Source of the DNA: JADJEK01 sp052034255
GTDB taxonomy: Bacteria; Planctomycetota; B15-G4; JADJEK01
NCBI GenBank assembly: GCA_052034255.1
Contig: JBPOIU010000104.1
Coordinates: 11,403-75,402, forward strand
DNA length: 64,000 bases
Direction of reading: 5' to 3'
Part shown: positions 43,813-53,534 of the stretch, piece after piece
How positions within the stretch are numbered: the first letter of the stretch is position 1
How the letters are laid out: the number at the start of each line of letters is the position of its first letter
Program-made: the position numbers and the translations under genes
Notes under the pieces: model-generated
What the model saw: only the letters and a program-made list of their open reading frames with translations
Told to the model about the DNA's origin: nothing
Database searches by the model: none

Positions 43813-46578
43813 CTACTTCTCCGTGTCCTCGATGCGCTGGGCTTCGCCCTCGGCGAACGCGGGCTCATCGAAGATCGGGGTCAGGTCGTAGCCGTCGGAC
43901 AGCGCGGTCTGGAACCGGTCCCGTTCCGCGCGCCTGAAGAACGCGATCGGCGTGACGGTGAAACCGAAACCCGAACCGATGCCGGACGTCGGCCCGCCGA
44001 TCCCGAACTCGAACATCCAGTCCGCGGTGCGCCGTCGCAACACGATGCGCGTTTGCGTTCCGGCTCCTTCGCCGAGGTCGAACTGTTCGAGCAGCACGAC
44101 CTCCCACAACCGCGTCGCCTGATAGGCGATCTCGAACGTGATCGCGCTGAGGTCCTTGGAACGCTCGGTCGGCGTGAACCCGTCGAGGACGAGCGTCGGA
44201 CTGGTCCGGCCGCGTGATGCGTACGAATACGACAAGCGCGTGTAGAGGTCGGGACCTGGTTCGGTCTTGAACTCGATCTTGAACTTGTCGAACGAACCGT
44301 CGTTCCAGTTCCACAGCGCCGTCGAGCGCAACGACGAGCGTCGGAGCAAGTAGACGTCGAGGTCGGGGCGATAGACGCCCTCGACGAAGAAGTCGCCGAT
44401 CAGGTCGGCGTCTTCGTCGCGACCGTTCTCGAAGATGAACGGCTGTTGCACGTCGAACTCGAGGAACGTGATCGACTCGGGTCCGAAGCGCGTCATGCGT
44501 CGCGTCTGATAGCGGTTGCGCACGCCGGGCACGATCGCGTGCAGCGTGTCGAAGAACTCCACGCTGTCGTACGGCACGAGCTCCGTCGAATCCGCCGTCG
44601 AGACGAACGTGTAGCGATGACGCAGGGTCGGCTCGACCACGTGGCGGATGCCGTGGATGTTCCAGAAGTCCGACTCGTACTCGGCATCCGTGCGCCAGAA
44701 CTGCGTCGTCACGTTGTAGCCAACGGTCATCGCCTCACGGAACGCGCCGCCGCCGTCGATCTTGGCGTCACCGAGCCACATCGTGACCCGGTTCTCGAAG
44801 TACGGATCGAAGCCGAAGATGCCGAGTTCGAACGGCAAATTCAGGCGCTCGATGTCGTCGAAGCGCAGCGCGGTGCCTTCGGAGTAGACGTAGTCCTCGT
44901 CGTCCTCGAAATCGGCTTCGTCGTCGAACTCGTCGTCGTCGAAGTCGTCCTCGAGATCGTCGTCGTCGGTCGCCGAGCGATTGACGAGCGCGACTTCCGA
45001 ACGGTGCGTCCAATACAGCCGGGCTGGCTCATCCATGCCCAGCGCGTCCGCGAAGTCGGGGAACTCGGTGAGTGGCCGCGAGATGACGTCGTACGTGAAC
45101 TGCGGCAAGTACTGCGTCTGCGTCTGCCACGAGTTCAGTTTGAAGCGCGCGAGCGCCGTCGCCGCGGAATCGCCGTCGACCTTCTTCAAGTACGCGTACG
45201 TCTCGGGTTCTTTGTCGCTCTTGTCCTCGTCCGGAATGAACTCCTTCAGGAACCCGCGGTCACTGATGAAGTTGACCTCGGTGTCGAACTGATAGTCGTC
45301 CGGCAGGAAGAAGCGGTTCTGGCTCTTGAAGCGACCGCGATTCCCCGCGGTTCCGGAATCCGCGACCTCCGTCTCGTCCTCGCCCGAGTAGTCGTAGATC
45401 CAGAAGAACTGGGTCGATCCGAAGTACTTGCGCTCGCCCTGGTCCTTGGTCTCGTACTCGATGCCGCCGCCGAGGCCGAGGCCGCGCGCGGTGTAGAGGT
45501 TGACGTCCGCGAACCAGTTGCCCTCGAACGCGCCTTCGATGCCGAGCTCTTTGTTGAAGCGGTCGCCAGCGTCGAAGAACGTGTTGCCCCAGCGCGTGGT
45601 CGCGAAGGCGCCGTACTTCGTCGAGAAGCCGAGCGAGTATCCGATCAGCGGGATCGGACTCTGGTTGCCCGTGCGGATCGTGAAGTACGGCGCGGTCAGC
45701 AGCGGCACGTCGCCGAGCATGAAGCGGTTGCCGTATCCCGTCGCGCGGCCGCCGTACTCGTTGGCCTTCTGCTCGAACACGAGCCGATCCATCTGGATCT
45801 CGTAACCCGGCTTGCCGAGTGTCGAGGTGGTGAAGCGCGCGTTCTCGGCTTCGTAGAGCCCGTCGGCGACTCCGCGGATCTCCGCGGCGCGGATGACGAT
45901 CGGCGTCGGCGGATTCTTCGGATCGAACGGATCCGGCTTCTCCTTCTTCTTCTGCGACTGGATGTCGGCGAAGGAAGCCGACTGCAGATCGGTGCGGATC
46001 TCGCCGCCGACGATGACGCGGCGATTCTCGATGACGTTGAGGTAGACCTTCTCGGCCTGGAAGATCGTGCGCCCCTCCATCGAAAGGTACACGTCGCCGT
46101 CCGCGAAGATCTCGCGCACCTTGCCCGCCGAACCCGGCACGAGCAGGGACGACATATCGGTCGAGGCATCGGCGGCGCCGCTCGACTTCTCGCGTGGCAA
46201 CTCAGCGGCGAATGGAAACCCATCCTTCGGTTCGGGCAAGTTCGACTTGCCCTGCTGGTCGTCGTCGAACCAGATGAGGATGTTCTGCGCGATGAGGCGC
46301 ATGTCGCCGTAGACGATCTCGGCGCCGCCGGCGATCGCCAGCACGCGGACCGTGTCTTCCTTCGCGGGATCGCCATCCCGCAGGTTGAACAACTGCCCGG
46401 CCACGTTGTTCACGTACAGCTCGGGCGGCGGCGGTGGAGTCGCCGGCACGTGCGCCTCGAGACCGGTGATGCTCGATTCCGCGGTTTGCGCAGCGCACGG
46501 CAACGCGCACGCCAGCGCGAACAGCGCTGCCGCGGACGGCGCTCGTCGTCGTCGACTCGTCGTACCGCTCAAACCCAC
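43813..46578 (-). CDS. lptD: LptD-like outer-membrane LPS assembly protein
   Basis: The 921-residue protein has a signal peptide (AALFALACALPCAAQ) and a GTG start with GAGGGG nearby. Residues ~50-330 form an OstA-like periplasmic domain (VYGDMRLIAQNILIWFDDD, RVIVGGEIRTDLQSA, AAEIRGVADGLYEAENARFT, read in parts). The rest is a beta-barrel rich in aromatic strands, ending near FGFTVTPIAFFRR. In LPS bacteria LptD inserts lipopolysaccharide in the outer leaflet. Residues ~537-566 form a strikingly acidic run. The gene follows the LptC/LptA-like gene by 13 bases. Confidence 0.8.
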   Translation of the reverse strand: MGLSGTTSRRRRAPSAAALFALACALPCAAQTAESSITGLEAHVPATPPPPPELYVNNVAGQLFNLRDGDPAKEDTVRVLAIAGGAEIVYGDMRLIAQNILIWFDDDQQGKSNLPEPKDGFPFAAELPREKSSGAADASTDMSSLLVPGSAGKVREIFADGDVYLSMEGRTIFQAEKVYLNVIENRRVIVGGEIRTDLQSASFADIQSQKKKEKPDPFDPKNPPTPIVIRAAEIRGVADGLYEAENARFTTSTLGKPGYEIQMDRLVFEQKANEYGGRATGYGNRFMLGDVPLLTAPYFTIRTGNQSPIPLIGYSLGFSTKYGAFATTRWGNTFFDAGDRFNKELGIEGAFEGNWFADVNLYTARGLGLGGGIEYETKDQGERKYFGSTQFFWIYDYSGEDETEVADSGTAGNRGRFKSQNRFFLPDDYQFDTEVNFISDRGFLKEFIPDEDKSDKEPETYAYLKKVDGDSAATALARFKLNSWQTQTQYLPQFTYDVISRPLTEFPDFADALGMDEPARLYWTHRSEVALVNRSATDDDDLEDDFDDDEFDDEADFEDDEDYVYSEGTALRFDDIERLNLPFELGIFGFDPYFENRVTMWLGDAKIDGGGAFREAMTVGYNVTTQFWRTDAEYESDFWNIHGIRHVVEPTLRHRYTFVSTADSTELVPYDSVEFFDTLHAIVPGVRNRYQTRRMTRFGPESITFLEFDVQQPFIFENGRDEDADLIGDFFVEGVYRPDLDVYLLRRSSLRSTALWNWNDGSFDKFKIEFKTEPGPDLYTRLSYSYASRGRTSPTLVLDGFTPTERSKDLSAITFEIAYQATRLWEVVLLEQFDLGEGAGTQTRIVLRRRTADWMFEFGIGGPTSGIGSGFGFTVTPIAFFRRAERDRFQTALSDGYDLTPIFDEPAFAEGEAQRIEDTEK

Positions 46579-46591
46579 CCGCCCCTCGAAC

Positions 46592-49555
46592 TCAAGGCTT
46601 CACTTTCTTCGCGATCTTCTCGTACTCGCCCGGACCCGTGCTGACGTCCGTCGAATCGAGTTGGATGCGCACGCTGGTTCCGTCATAGCGCACGAAGTCG
46701 TCGGGACCGTCCATCTCCGCCCAACACAACGGAGCCGGAGCGCGGAGTTCGATGAAGCTCCCGCGCTCGCCCGGCAGCCATTCCGCGACGTCGCCGCCGG
46801 CGCGCAACGGTCGATCGCCCGACTGTTCGATCCGCACGCGACCCTCGGCGAGGATCCGTTCGATCTTCGGTGCCGGACCGTTCAGATCCGTGGTTGGCGC
46901 GCCGTCCTCGGTCTTCGCGAACGTCACCGTGAGCTTGTCGCAGTGCATCGCGCGATCTTCGACGCCCGCCTGCTCGAACGTCACGAGCACGTTCTGCCGC
47001 AGCACGAGGCGATTCTCGGCGAAATTCAACGGCCCGGCGGACCGAGCGACCATCGTGCGGAACGCTGTGTCGAGTTCCTGCGGATCGACCGGCTGCTTGA
47101 TGACGACCGAGCCGCGATCGGGGCACTCGAGCGACTTCGTGTCCTGATGCACCAGGACGACGTTGCCGCCGACGCCGATCTGCTCTTGCACCTTCACCTT
47201 CGGATCACTCGCCGAACGCAGCACCAACGCGTCTTCGTCGTCGTCGCCGTAGACGGTCACGACCGCCGTCGGCTGATCGAACACGAGCCGATGGCCGGTG
47301 GCGACCAGGCCTTCGGCGGGGTTCACGTACTTCACGCGGCCGGTCGCTTCGAGGTTCAGCGTCTTCGGCGTTTCACCGGTCGCTTCGTCCTTCTCCGGCA
47401 GGTGGACGACGAGATGGTCGGAATCGAGCGTGCCCGGTTCACCCGGAGCCTCGTCGGAAGTCGCCTTCGCTTCGGCGCCTTCGTCCTCGACGACCAGCAG
47501 ATCGTTCGGCACCACGGCGTGCACCGAGCCGTCCGCCACGAGCTCGTTCTTCTTCGGGTCGAAGTCGATCTTGCGCGCCAGGATCTCGTTGCCGGTGCGC
47601 CGTTCGTCCACGAGCTTGACGCGGGCGAGAGGTCCGAAGTCCGCGGCGAGGATCGTCACCTTCTGCGATTCGTCTTCGAAGATCTGCAGCTCGACCGATT
47701 CGCCGTTGCCGTCGACGTTCTTCAGCGGGCTGGAGAACGAGACGCTCCCGATCGCGGTGACCTTGGTGGGACCGGAACCACTTCCGGGCGCATCGATCGT
47801 CAACGAAGTCGAGGAGTCCATCGTCAACGAGCGCGCGCCGTTCTCGTCGACCGTCAACGAGTTCTTGCCGGTGAAGGTCGCACGGATCGGCGCGCCATCC
47901 GCGGCGGGCGGCGAGATGATCGCGACGCAATCGACCCCGGTCACGACGACGTTGCGCTTGACGTCCCCGGTGTCGTTGCGCGTGAGGTCGATGCGCGGAT
48001 TGGGCCGCAGTTCGATGTCGAAATCGGACGGATCGGTCGCCCCGTCCTTCGGTCGCACTTCGATCGCGTCGGCCGAGAACGAACCCTGCGCGAACTCGCC
48101 GCGCGCACGCAGGCGCGAGTTCAAGCGCTCGAGCTTCATCTGTTCCGCGCCTTGGTCGTCGGTCTCGCGCACGACGAACACGTCGATTTCCTCGCCGTCG
48201 ATGCGGAAGCTGCGCTCCGGCGTCGATTGGATGCCGAGGAACGCCGCGTCGCGCAGCAAGATCTTCATGCGCTCGGGCGCGTCCTCGGACGCGCGCTCGA
48301 GAGGCTCGACGCGAATCAGCGTCTTCGCGGCGGCGTTCAACAAGTCGGTCGTCGCGGCCGTGGCGTTCGGATCCGCACCGGCTTCGGCGGTCGGCGAGCC
48401 GAACCGCGCATTCTCGATCCGCGCGTCGTTCTTCAGCACCAGGACGTCGCCGAGCGCCGTCTTCTCCATCGACAGCACTTCGCCGCTGAACGTGCCGCGT
48501 GCATCGACCAACTTCGAGAGCCGATCGCGCGCACCCGTCGCGACGACTTTCGAAATGCGCATGCCGCCGTCGTGATCGCCCGAATCCGGGTCCGTCGCTT
48601 CAGCCGCGGGCGCCGCATGGTCGAGCGTGATCTCGAGCACGGAGCACGTCAGCTCAGTGCCCTCCTGCGATCCGACGACGTTTTCGCGGAACGTCAGTAC
48701 GCCGCTCTTCAGCGTCGGCTTCTCGGTGTCGCTGCGCGCGTTTTCCGTCATGGCCGCGTCGGACGGCACGTAGTCGAATGCGCCGGAGCACGTGATGCGA
48801 CGCAAGGCCGCTGAATCCGGATCCTCCGGCTCATTGGCGTTCGGATCCGAACTCGGCATGCGGAACGCGGTGCCTTCGACGAGCACGTTGCGCTCGAACG
48901 AGAACGCGCCGCGCGACTTCGAGTAGCGCAGACCGTCGCCTTCGATGTGCATGCCTTCTTGGTCGATGAACGCGCGCCGCGGCACGTACGTGTCCATCGA
49001 GATGCCGTTGATCTGCATCTCGTCGGTCGTGAGCTTCGCGGCGCGCGCGCCCGATTCGTCGAGGTAGTCGACGACGACGTTGCCTTGGAGCAGCAGTGCT
49101 TCGATCTCGGAGCCGGAGAAGCCACCCGCGACGTCCGGGGCTTCGACGAAGGTGATCGCGGCTTCGTCGCCGCGCACGATCGCGACGACGCGCTCTTCCG
49201 GCCCCGTCTTCTTGTTGAAGATCTGCACTTCGACGGCGCGTGCGCGCGTCCGCTTCGCGACTGCGCCGATCGTCTCGCCGATGACGATCGAGTATTTCTT
49301 CACCTTCTCGCCGGTCTCTTCGAGCGTCTCCATCGCGATGATGCGCGCGCCCCGCACGGAAAGGCTCGACGCGCCATCGACGCGTTCCACGCCGGCCGAG
49401 ACCGGCGACGTGGTCGATGCACTCGCGTCGGCGGGTGGCGAGAACCGCCGCCGCTTGCCGAAGATGCTCTGCTCTTGCACGAGCAGCACGACGACGAAGA
49501 CGCCGAGCACGCCCGACAGCAACAGCACGAAGCGGACCGAGCGGCGGTTCAGCAT
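46592..49555 (-). CDS. Very long LptC/LptA-like periplasmic LPS transport protein
   Basis: The 987-residue protein starts MLNRRSVRFVLLLSGVLGVF, an N-terminal membrane anchor as in LptC. The rest is repetitive beta-structure of OstA/LptA type, with phrases such as VVDYLDESGARAAKLTTDEM, VLSMEKTALGDVLVLKNDAR and GNVVLVHQDTKSLECPD. LptC is ~190 and LptA ~180 residues in E. coli, so this single chain could be a merged bridge. It overlaps kdsC by 7 bases and precedes lptD, a chain kdsD-kdsC-lptC/A-lptD. The reading upstream of 49555 is kdsC in another frame. Confidence 0.75.
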   Translation of the reverse strand: MLNRRSVRFVLLLSGVLGVFVVVLLVQEQSIFGKRRRFSPPADASASTTSPVSAGVERVDGASSLSVRGARIIAMETLEETGEKVKKYSIVIGETIGAVAKRTRARAVEVQIFNKKTGPEERVVAIVRGDEAAITFVEAPDVAGGFSGSEIEALLLQGNVVVDYLDESGARAAKLTTDEMQINGISMDTYVPRRAFIDQEGMHIEGDGLRYSKSRGAFSFERNVLVEGTAFRMPSSDPNANEPEDPDSAALRRITCSGAFDYVPSDAAMTENARSDTEKPTLKSGVLTFRENVVGSQEGTELTCSVLEITLDHAAPAAEATDPDSGDHDGGMRISKVVATGARDRLSKLVDARGTFSGEVLSMEKTALGDVLVLKNDARIENARFGSPTAEAGADPNATAATTDLLNAAAKTLIRVEPLERASEDAPERMKILLRDAAFLGIQSTPERSFRIDGEEIDVFVVRETDDQGAEQMKLERLNSRLRARGEFAQGSFSADAIEVRPKDGATDPSDFDIELRPNPRIDLTRNDTGDVKRNVVVTGVDCVAIISPPAADGAPIRATFTGKNSLTVDENGARSLTMDSSTSLTIDAPGSGSGPTKVTAIGSVSFSSPLKNVDGNGESVELQIFEDESQKVTILAADFGPLARVKLVDERRTGNEILARKIDFDPKKNELVADGSVHAVVPNDLLVVEDEGAEAKATSDEAPGEPGTLDSDHLVVHLPEKDEATGETPKTLNLEATGRVKYVNPAEGLVATGHRLVFDQPTAVVTVYGDDDEDALVLRSASDPKVKVQEQIGVGGNVVLVHQDTKSLECPDRGSVVIKQPVDPQELDTAFRTMVARSAGPLNFAENRLVLRQNVLVTFEQAGVEDRAMHCDKLTVTFAKTEDGAPTTDLNGPAPKIERILAEGRVRIEQSGDRPLRAGGDVAEWLPGERGSFIELRAPAPLCWAEMDGPDDFVRYDGTSVRIQLDSTDVSTGPGEYEKIAKKVKP

Positions 49556-50073
49556 GTCCGCGGTCCGATCCCCGCGCCGCGCGCGGCCAGGATCAAATCG
49601 GCGACTTCGCGCACCGCGCCGTCGCCGCCGTTCGCCCGCGTGATGTAGCGCGCGAGCTGGATCGCTCCGGGATGCGCATTGGCGACCGCGATCGGAACGC
49701 CGACGCGCGCGAACATCGGCGCGTCGTTGATGTCGTCGCCGAGATAGCAGACCTCTTCGGGAGCGAATCCGCGGCGCGCGAGCAGCGCATCGAGCACGGC
49801 GCCCTTGTCTTCGACCCCGAGGTGGATCTCGCTCATGCCGAGATCCTGGGCGCGCGTCCGCACGTAGTCCTCGCCGCGTCCCGAGACCACGCCGGTCGCG
49901 ATTCCGTGCTTGTTCAGCAGTTTGATGCCGAGGCCATCGCGCACGTAGAAGGCTTTCATCGCCGCGCCGCCTTGACCGAACCACAACTTGCCGTCGGTCA
50001 ACACGCCGTCCACGTCCATCAAGAACAGGCGGACGCGCGCGAAAACGGCGGTGGAAAGCGGTTCAGGTTTCAA
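49549..50073 (-). CDS. kdsC: 3-deoxy-D-manno-octulosonate 8-phosphate phosphatase
   Basis: The 174-residue HAD phosphatase makes Kdo from Kdo-8-phosphate. LFLMDVDGVLTDGKL gives the nucleophile Asp20 and Asp22; VVSGRGEDYV and CYLGDDINDAPMF complete the HAD motifs; the small length and LGVEDKGAVLDALL fit KdsC. The TTG start overlaps the kdsD stop (TTGA) and no other start is reasonable. Confidence 0.94.
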   Translation of the reverse strand: MKPEPLSTAVFARVRLFLMDVDGVLTDGKLWFGQGGAAMKAFYVRDGLGIKLLNKHGIATGVVSGRGEDYVRTRAQDLGMSEIHLGVEDKGAVLDALLARRGFAPEEVCYLGDDINDAPMFARVGVPIAVANAHPGAIQLARYITRANGGDGAVREVADLILAARGAGIGPRTC

Positions 50074-51074
50074 CCGACCACCTTCACTTCGAGCAGGTCC
50101 TGGACGTCGATCAGCCCGACCAACGCACCGCGTTCGTCGACGACGGGTAGTTGGTCGATCTTCTTCTCGCGCAACATACGCATCGCGTCGCCGACGAGGT
50201 CGTCGACGCGCGCCGCTTGCGGATGCCGCGTCATGAACTCGGCGATGGGGCGCTTCAGGAACGAGAAGTCGTCGCGCTCCTGCGCGGACTCCATGTTCCG
50301 TCGGAAATCGCCATCGGTGTAGAAGCCGAGCAACACGTCGCCGTCGCCGACGATCGACACCGCTCCAGGACGACCCGGGGCGCACGTCATGGTGTGCAGC
50401 ACCTGCGCGAGAGACGTCGACGCCAGCACGCGCGGTGACGCATCGCCCTTGCGCATGATGTCGCCGACTCGCAGCAGACTGCGGCCGAGCGCGCCGCCGG
50501 GGTGATAGCGCGCGAACTCCGCGGGCGAGAACCCACGCGCGCACAACACCGCCATCGCGAGCGCGTCGCCGAGCGCGAGCATCACGGTCGTGGACGTCGT
50601 CGGAGCGAGACCGAGATGACCCGCATCCTCGACGTCGCCGTAACACAAGCACACGTCCGCGACCGCGCCGAGTTGCGAGTCGGCCTTGCTCGTCATGACG
50701 AGCAGCGTGGCGCCGATGGAGCGCAATGGTTGCACGAGGCGCACGAGCTCCGCCGACGTGCCGCTGTTGCTGAACGCGAGCACGATGTCCTGGCGCCGCA
50801 CGCGGCCGAGGTCACCGTGAGCGGCTTCCGTCGGATGCAAGAACAACGACAGCGTGCCGGTGCTCGCGAAGGTCGCGGAGATCTTCCGCGCGATGTGTCC
50901 CGCTTTGCCGATTCCGGTGCAGATCAATTGACCTTCGCACGCGAGGATCCGCGCCGCCGCATCGACGAACGGAGCGCCGAGTTCTCCCGCGAGACGTGCG
51001 AGTGCGGAAGCCGCCGCGTCGAGCACGGCTTTGCCCTCGGACAACACTCGATCCTGGTCGTTCGTCGTGCGCAT
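50070..51074 (-). CDS. kdsD: D-arabinose 5-phosphate isomerase
   Basis: The 334-residue isomerase makes arabinose 5-phosphate for Kdo synthesis. An N-terminal SIS domain (ICTGIGKAGHIARKISATF, then PTEAAHGDLGRV, FSNSGTSAEL and PTTSTTVMLALGDALA) precedes two CBS domains (DIMRKGDASPRVL, IAEFMTRHPQAARV). The length fits KdsD/KpsF. It is the first gene of the leftward Kdo-Lpt cluster and diverges from the site-2 protease. Confidence 0.94.
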   Translation of the reverse strand: MRTTNDQDRVLSEGKAVLDAAASALARLAGELGAPFVDAAARILACEGQLICTGIGKAGHIARKISATFASTGTLSLFLHPTEAAHGDLGRVRRQDIVLAFSNSGTSAELVRLVQPLRSIGATLLVMTSKADSQLGAVADVCLCYGDVEDAGHLGLAPTTSTTVMLALGDALAMAVLCARGFSPAEFARYHPGGALGRSLLRVGDIMRKGDASPRVLASTSLAQVLHTMTCAPGRPGAVSIVGDGDVLLGFYTDGDFRRNMESAQERDDFSFLKRPIAEFMTRHPQAARVDDLVGDAMRMLREKKIDQLPVVDERGALVGLIDVQDLLEVKVVG

Positions 51075-51174
51075 CGGCAGGATGCTGAACCTCAGCCGCA
51101 GAGGGTTCCGCAAAGGGCTCTTCACCGAACGACGCGATCGCCTCGCGTCAGATCGCAAATCCTTGAGGTCCAAC

Positions 51175-51843
51175 ATGCTAGGTGAGTTCGAGTTCAATGC
51201 AAGTCGGCTCGGCACACTCGTCGTGCTGGTGCTGTCGGTCGCGCTCCACGAAGCCGCCCACGCGTTCGCCACCGATGCCCTCGGCGACGACACGCCGCGG
51301 CGACTCGGTCGCGTGACGCTGAACCCCCTGCCGCACCTCGACCCGTTCCTGTCCGTGCTGCTTCCGGCGCTCGCGATCTTCAGCGGCTCGCCGTTCCTGT
51401 TCGGCGCTGGCAAGCCCGTGCCGTTCGACTTCCGCAACTTGCGCCATCCGGCGCGCGACGCGGCACTGATCACGCTCGCGGGACCAGCGTCGAACTTCCT
51501 GCAGGCGGCGATCTGGTCGACCGCATACATCGTCGGTTGGCGCAACGAATGGTTCGACACGCGGAGCCCGGCGTTCGAACTCATCGAGTACGGCATCCGG
51601 ATCAACTTGATCCTGGCGCTGTTCAACCTGTTGCCGATCCCGCCGCTGGATGGGTCGCGCGTGCTCGGTTGGCTGCTGCCGCGGCAGATCCAGCCGTTGT
51701 GGTATGCGCTCGATCGATTCGCGCTCGTGTTCATCGTCGCGCTCGTCTACCTGAGCCTGAAGGTCGACATCTACGGAACGCTGTTCGAGCCGCTCGTCCG
51801 ATGGTGGAAGGACTGGACGGTGGAGCTTGCCGCGGGCGGATGA
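51175..51843 (+). CDS. Site-2 protease family (M50) intramembrane protease
   Basis: The 222-residue membrane protein has HEAAH at 25-29 and NLLPIPPLDGSRVL with Asp159, the two zinc-binding blocks of M50 peptidases. It is the short form with no PDZ domain. TTGAGG stands seven bases before the ATG. It is divergent from kdsD. The target (anti-sigma factor or signal peptide remnant) is unknown. Confidence 0.88.
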   Translation: MLGEFEFNASRLGTLVVLVLSVALHEAAHAFATDALGDDTPRRLGRVTLNPLPHLDPFLSVLLPALAIFSGSPFLFGAGKPVPFDFRNLRHPARDAALITLAGPASNFLQAAIWSTAYIVGWRNEWFDTRSPAFELIEYGIRINLILALFNLLPIPPLDGSRVLGWLLPRQIQPLWYALDRFALVFIVALVYLSLKVDIYGTLFEPLVRWWKDWTVELAAGG

Positions 51844-52112
51844 GCTTTCGATGATCGCGGCGGCGATCGCGTCCAACACATGGACGCCGTGCCGAAATCG
51901 TGATCGTGTAGCGCCTTACGTTCGACACATGCCGGCTGGCGGTTGCCACGGCCTTGCCTCCGCGTGGTCGCCCGGGGCTAGAGCCGTCGGTGATCCTCCG
52001 GAATCGGATGGCGGATCGACGGTCGCGCAACACAAGACGAGGCGCGGGCGCCTTCGCGACGTCGACGCGCATGCCATCCCTCGCCGCGACTGATACACTC
52101 CCGCGCTTCGTC

Positions 52113-53042
52113 ATGGACTACACCGTCAGCCTCAACAACTTCAGCGGCCCGCTCGACCTCCTTCTGCACCTCGTGCGCGAGGAAGAGGTCGAGATCACGG
52201 AGATTCCGCTGGCGACGGTTTGCGACAAGTACTTCGCGTACGTGAAAACGCTGCAGGAGCTCGACGTCGAGATCGCCGCCGAGTTCCTGGTGGTCGCCGC
52301 CACCCTGATGGTGATCAAGTCGCGAGCTTTGCTGCCCGCGGAGGAAGAAGTCGACCTCGACGAAGAGCTCGATCCCGAGGACGAACTGATCCAGCAACTG
52401 CTCGAGTACAAGCGCTTCAAAGTCGCGTCGCGTGATCTCGAAGCGCTGGCGCTCGAGCGCACGCGCGTGTTCCCGTTCCGCGCGGAGCGCCAGGGTGCCG
52501 AGCAGGAAATCCCGATCGAAGAACTCGATCTGTGGGATCTCGTCAAGGCGTTCGCGCAGGTGCTCGAGGCCACCGGGCTGTCGAAGCCTCACGTGCCGCG
52601 CCTGCTGAAGTTCGAGAAGTCGCTGCGTGAGTTCATCGACGAAGTGTTCACGGTGTTGCGCACGCGCCGCAGGCTCGCGTTCCGCGAGCTGTTCGAAGCG
52701 CCGCCCGATCGCTGGACGCTGGTCGGTCGCTTCCTCGCGTTGCTCGAGTTGATCAAGCGCCAGCGCGTACAAGCGGTCCAAGGCACGTCGTTCGAGTCCA
52801 TCGACATCGTGCTGGTCGACGAGCGCGAATACTCGATCGACGAGATCCTCGCGGCCGAACACGACAACCTCCCGGTCACTCCCGCCGATGACGAGCTGGA
52901 GCGAACGGAAAGCCCAGACGGAGAAGCGGCACCGCATTCGGTGTCCGCTCAGACGGACGTCGACGCAGAAGCCGCAGACGACGCGGTTGCGCTCGACGCC
53001 GACATCGAGGCCGATCGCGACGACGCGTCCGAAACGGCTTGA
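52113..53042 (+). CDS. scpA: Segregation and condensation protein A
   Basis: The 309-residue kleisin begins VSLNNFSGPLDLLLHLVREEEVEI, read in parts, the ScpA signature. EEEVDLDEELDPEDELIQQLLEYKRFK follows in two parts, and a C-terminal winged-helix region is near FRELFEAPPDRWTLVGRFLALLEL, also in parts. The C-terminal ~60 residues form an acidic tail not usual for ScpA. It closes SMC rings with ScpB; neither SMC nor ScpB is nearby. Thioredoxin follows after 50 bases. Confidence 0.92.
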   Translation: MDYTVSLNNFSGPLDLLLHLVREEEVEITEIPLATVCDKYFAYVKTLQELDVEIAAEFLVVAATLMVIKSRALLPAEEEVDLDEELDPEDELIQQLLEYKRFKVASRDLEALALERTRVFPFRAERQGAEQEIPIEELDLWDLVKAFAQVLEATGLSKPHVPRLLKFEKSLREFIDEVFTVLRTRRRLAFRELFEAPPDRWTLVGRFLALLELIKRQRVQAVQGTSFESIDIVLVDEREYSIDEILAAEHDNLPVTPADDELERTESPDGEAAPHSVSAQTDVDAEAADDAVALDADIEADRDDASETA

Positions 53043-53092
53043 TCGTTCGCGACGTCGAACGACGGAAAGCACAGGCAGACGGAGACGAGACG

Positions 53093-53437
53093 ATGGCAGA
53101 CAACGTGCAGGAAGTGACGGATCAGACCTTCGGCAATTACGTGCTGAAGTCGGACGTGCCGGTGTTGGTGGACTTCTGGGCCCCGTGGTGCGGTCCGTGT
53201 CGCCAATTGGCTCCGACGATCGAGCGCTTCGCGGTCGACGTGAAGGGCAAGATGAAGGTCGCGAAGCACAACACGCAAGACCACCCGGAGATCGCGGTGC
53301 GGTATCGCGTGACGGCGATCCCGACGCTGATCATCTTCAAGGACGGCAACGAGATCCACCGTCTCATCGGTGGCGGTCGCACCGTCGACGAAGTGAAGCG
53401 CGTCTGTGAGCAACAGCTCAACGTGAAGTTGAGCTGA
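53093..53437 (+). CDS. trxA: Thioredoxin
   Basis: The 114-residue protein has the canonical VDFWAPWCGPCRQLAP with redox pair Cys33/Cys36, cis-proline in AIPTLIIF, and GGGRTVDEV at the end. It reduces cytoplasmic disulfides. GGAG lies seven bases before the ATG. A strong hairpin follows the gene. Confidence 0.95.
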   Translation: MADNVQEVTDQTFGNYVLKSDVPVLVDFWAPWCGPCRQLAPTIERFAVDVKGKMKVAKHNTQDHPEIAVRYRVTAIPTLIIFKDGNEIHRLIGGGRTVDEVKRVCEQQLNVKLS

Positions 53438-53459
53438 CGCACCCGACCCGTGTTCGCGC

Positions 53460-53489
53460 CGAAGCCCGCTCCTTCGGGGGTGGGCTTCG
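53460..53489 (+). terminator. Terminator-like hairpin after trxA
   Basis: Perfect 8-base arms CGAAGCCC and GGGCTTCG enclose a loop with an inner CC-TTCG-GG. It lies 22 bases past the trxA stop. A short TGCGTTG follows, not a true T-run. Confidence 0.65.
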
Positions 53490-53534
53490 TGCGTTGAACG
53501 GGCCCGTCGGGCCGCAGCCGCTCGAAGCCGCGCC

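Noticed and set aside
44446..48814. Two long plus-strand frames (44446-46644 and 46352-48814) opposite lptD and the LptC/A-like gene
   Set aside because: No domain or ribosome site. Signal peptides, coupling and OstA-like features lie on the minus strand.
49556..49984. N-terminal extension of the LptC/A-like gene
   Set aside because: This part is kdsC read out of frame. The membrane anchor begins exactly at 49555.
51844..52112. Search for a tRNA or other gene in this 269-base gap
   Set aside because: No cloverleaf, T-loop sequence or convincing coding frame was found.
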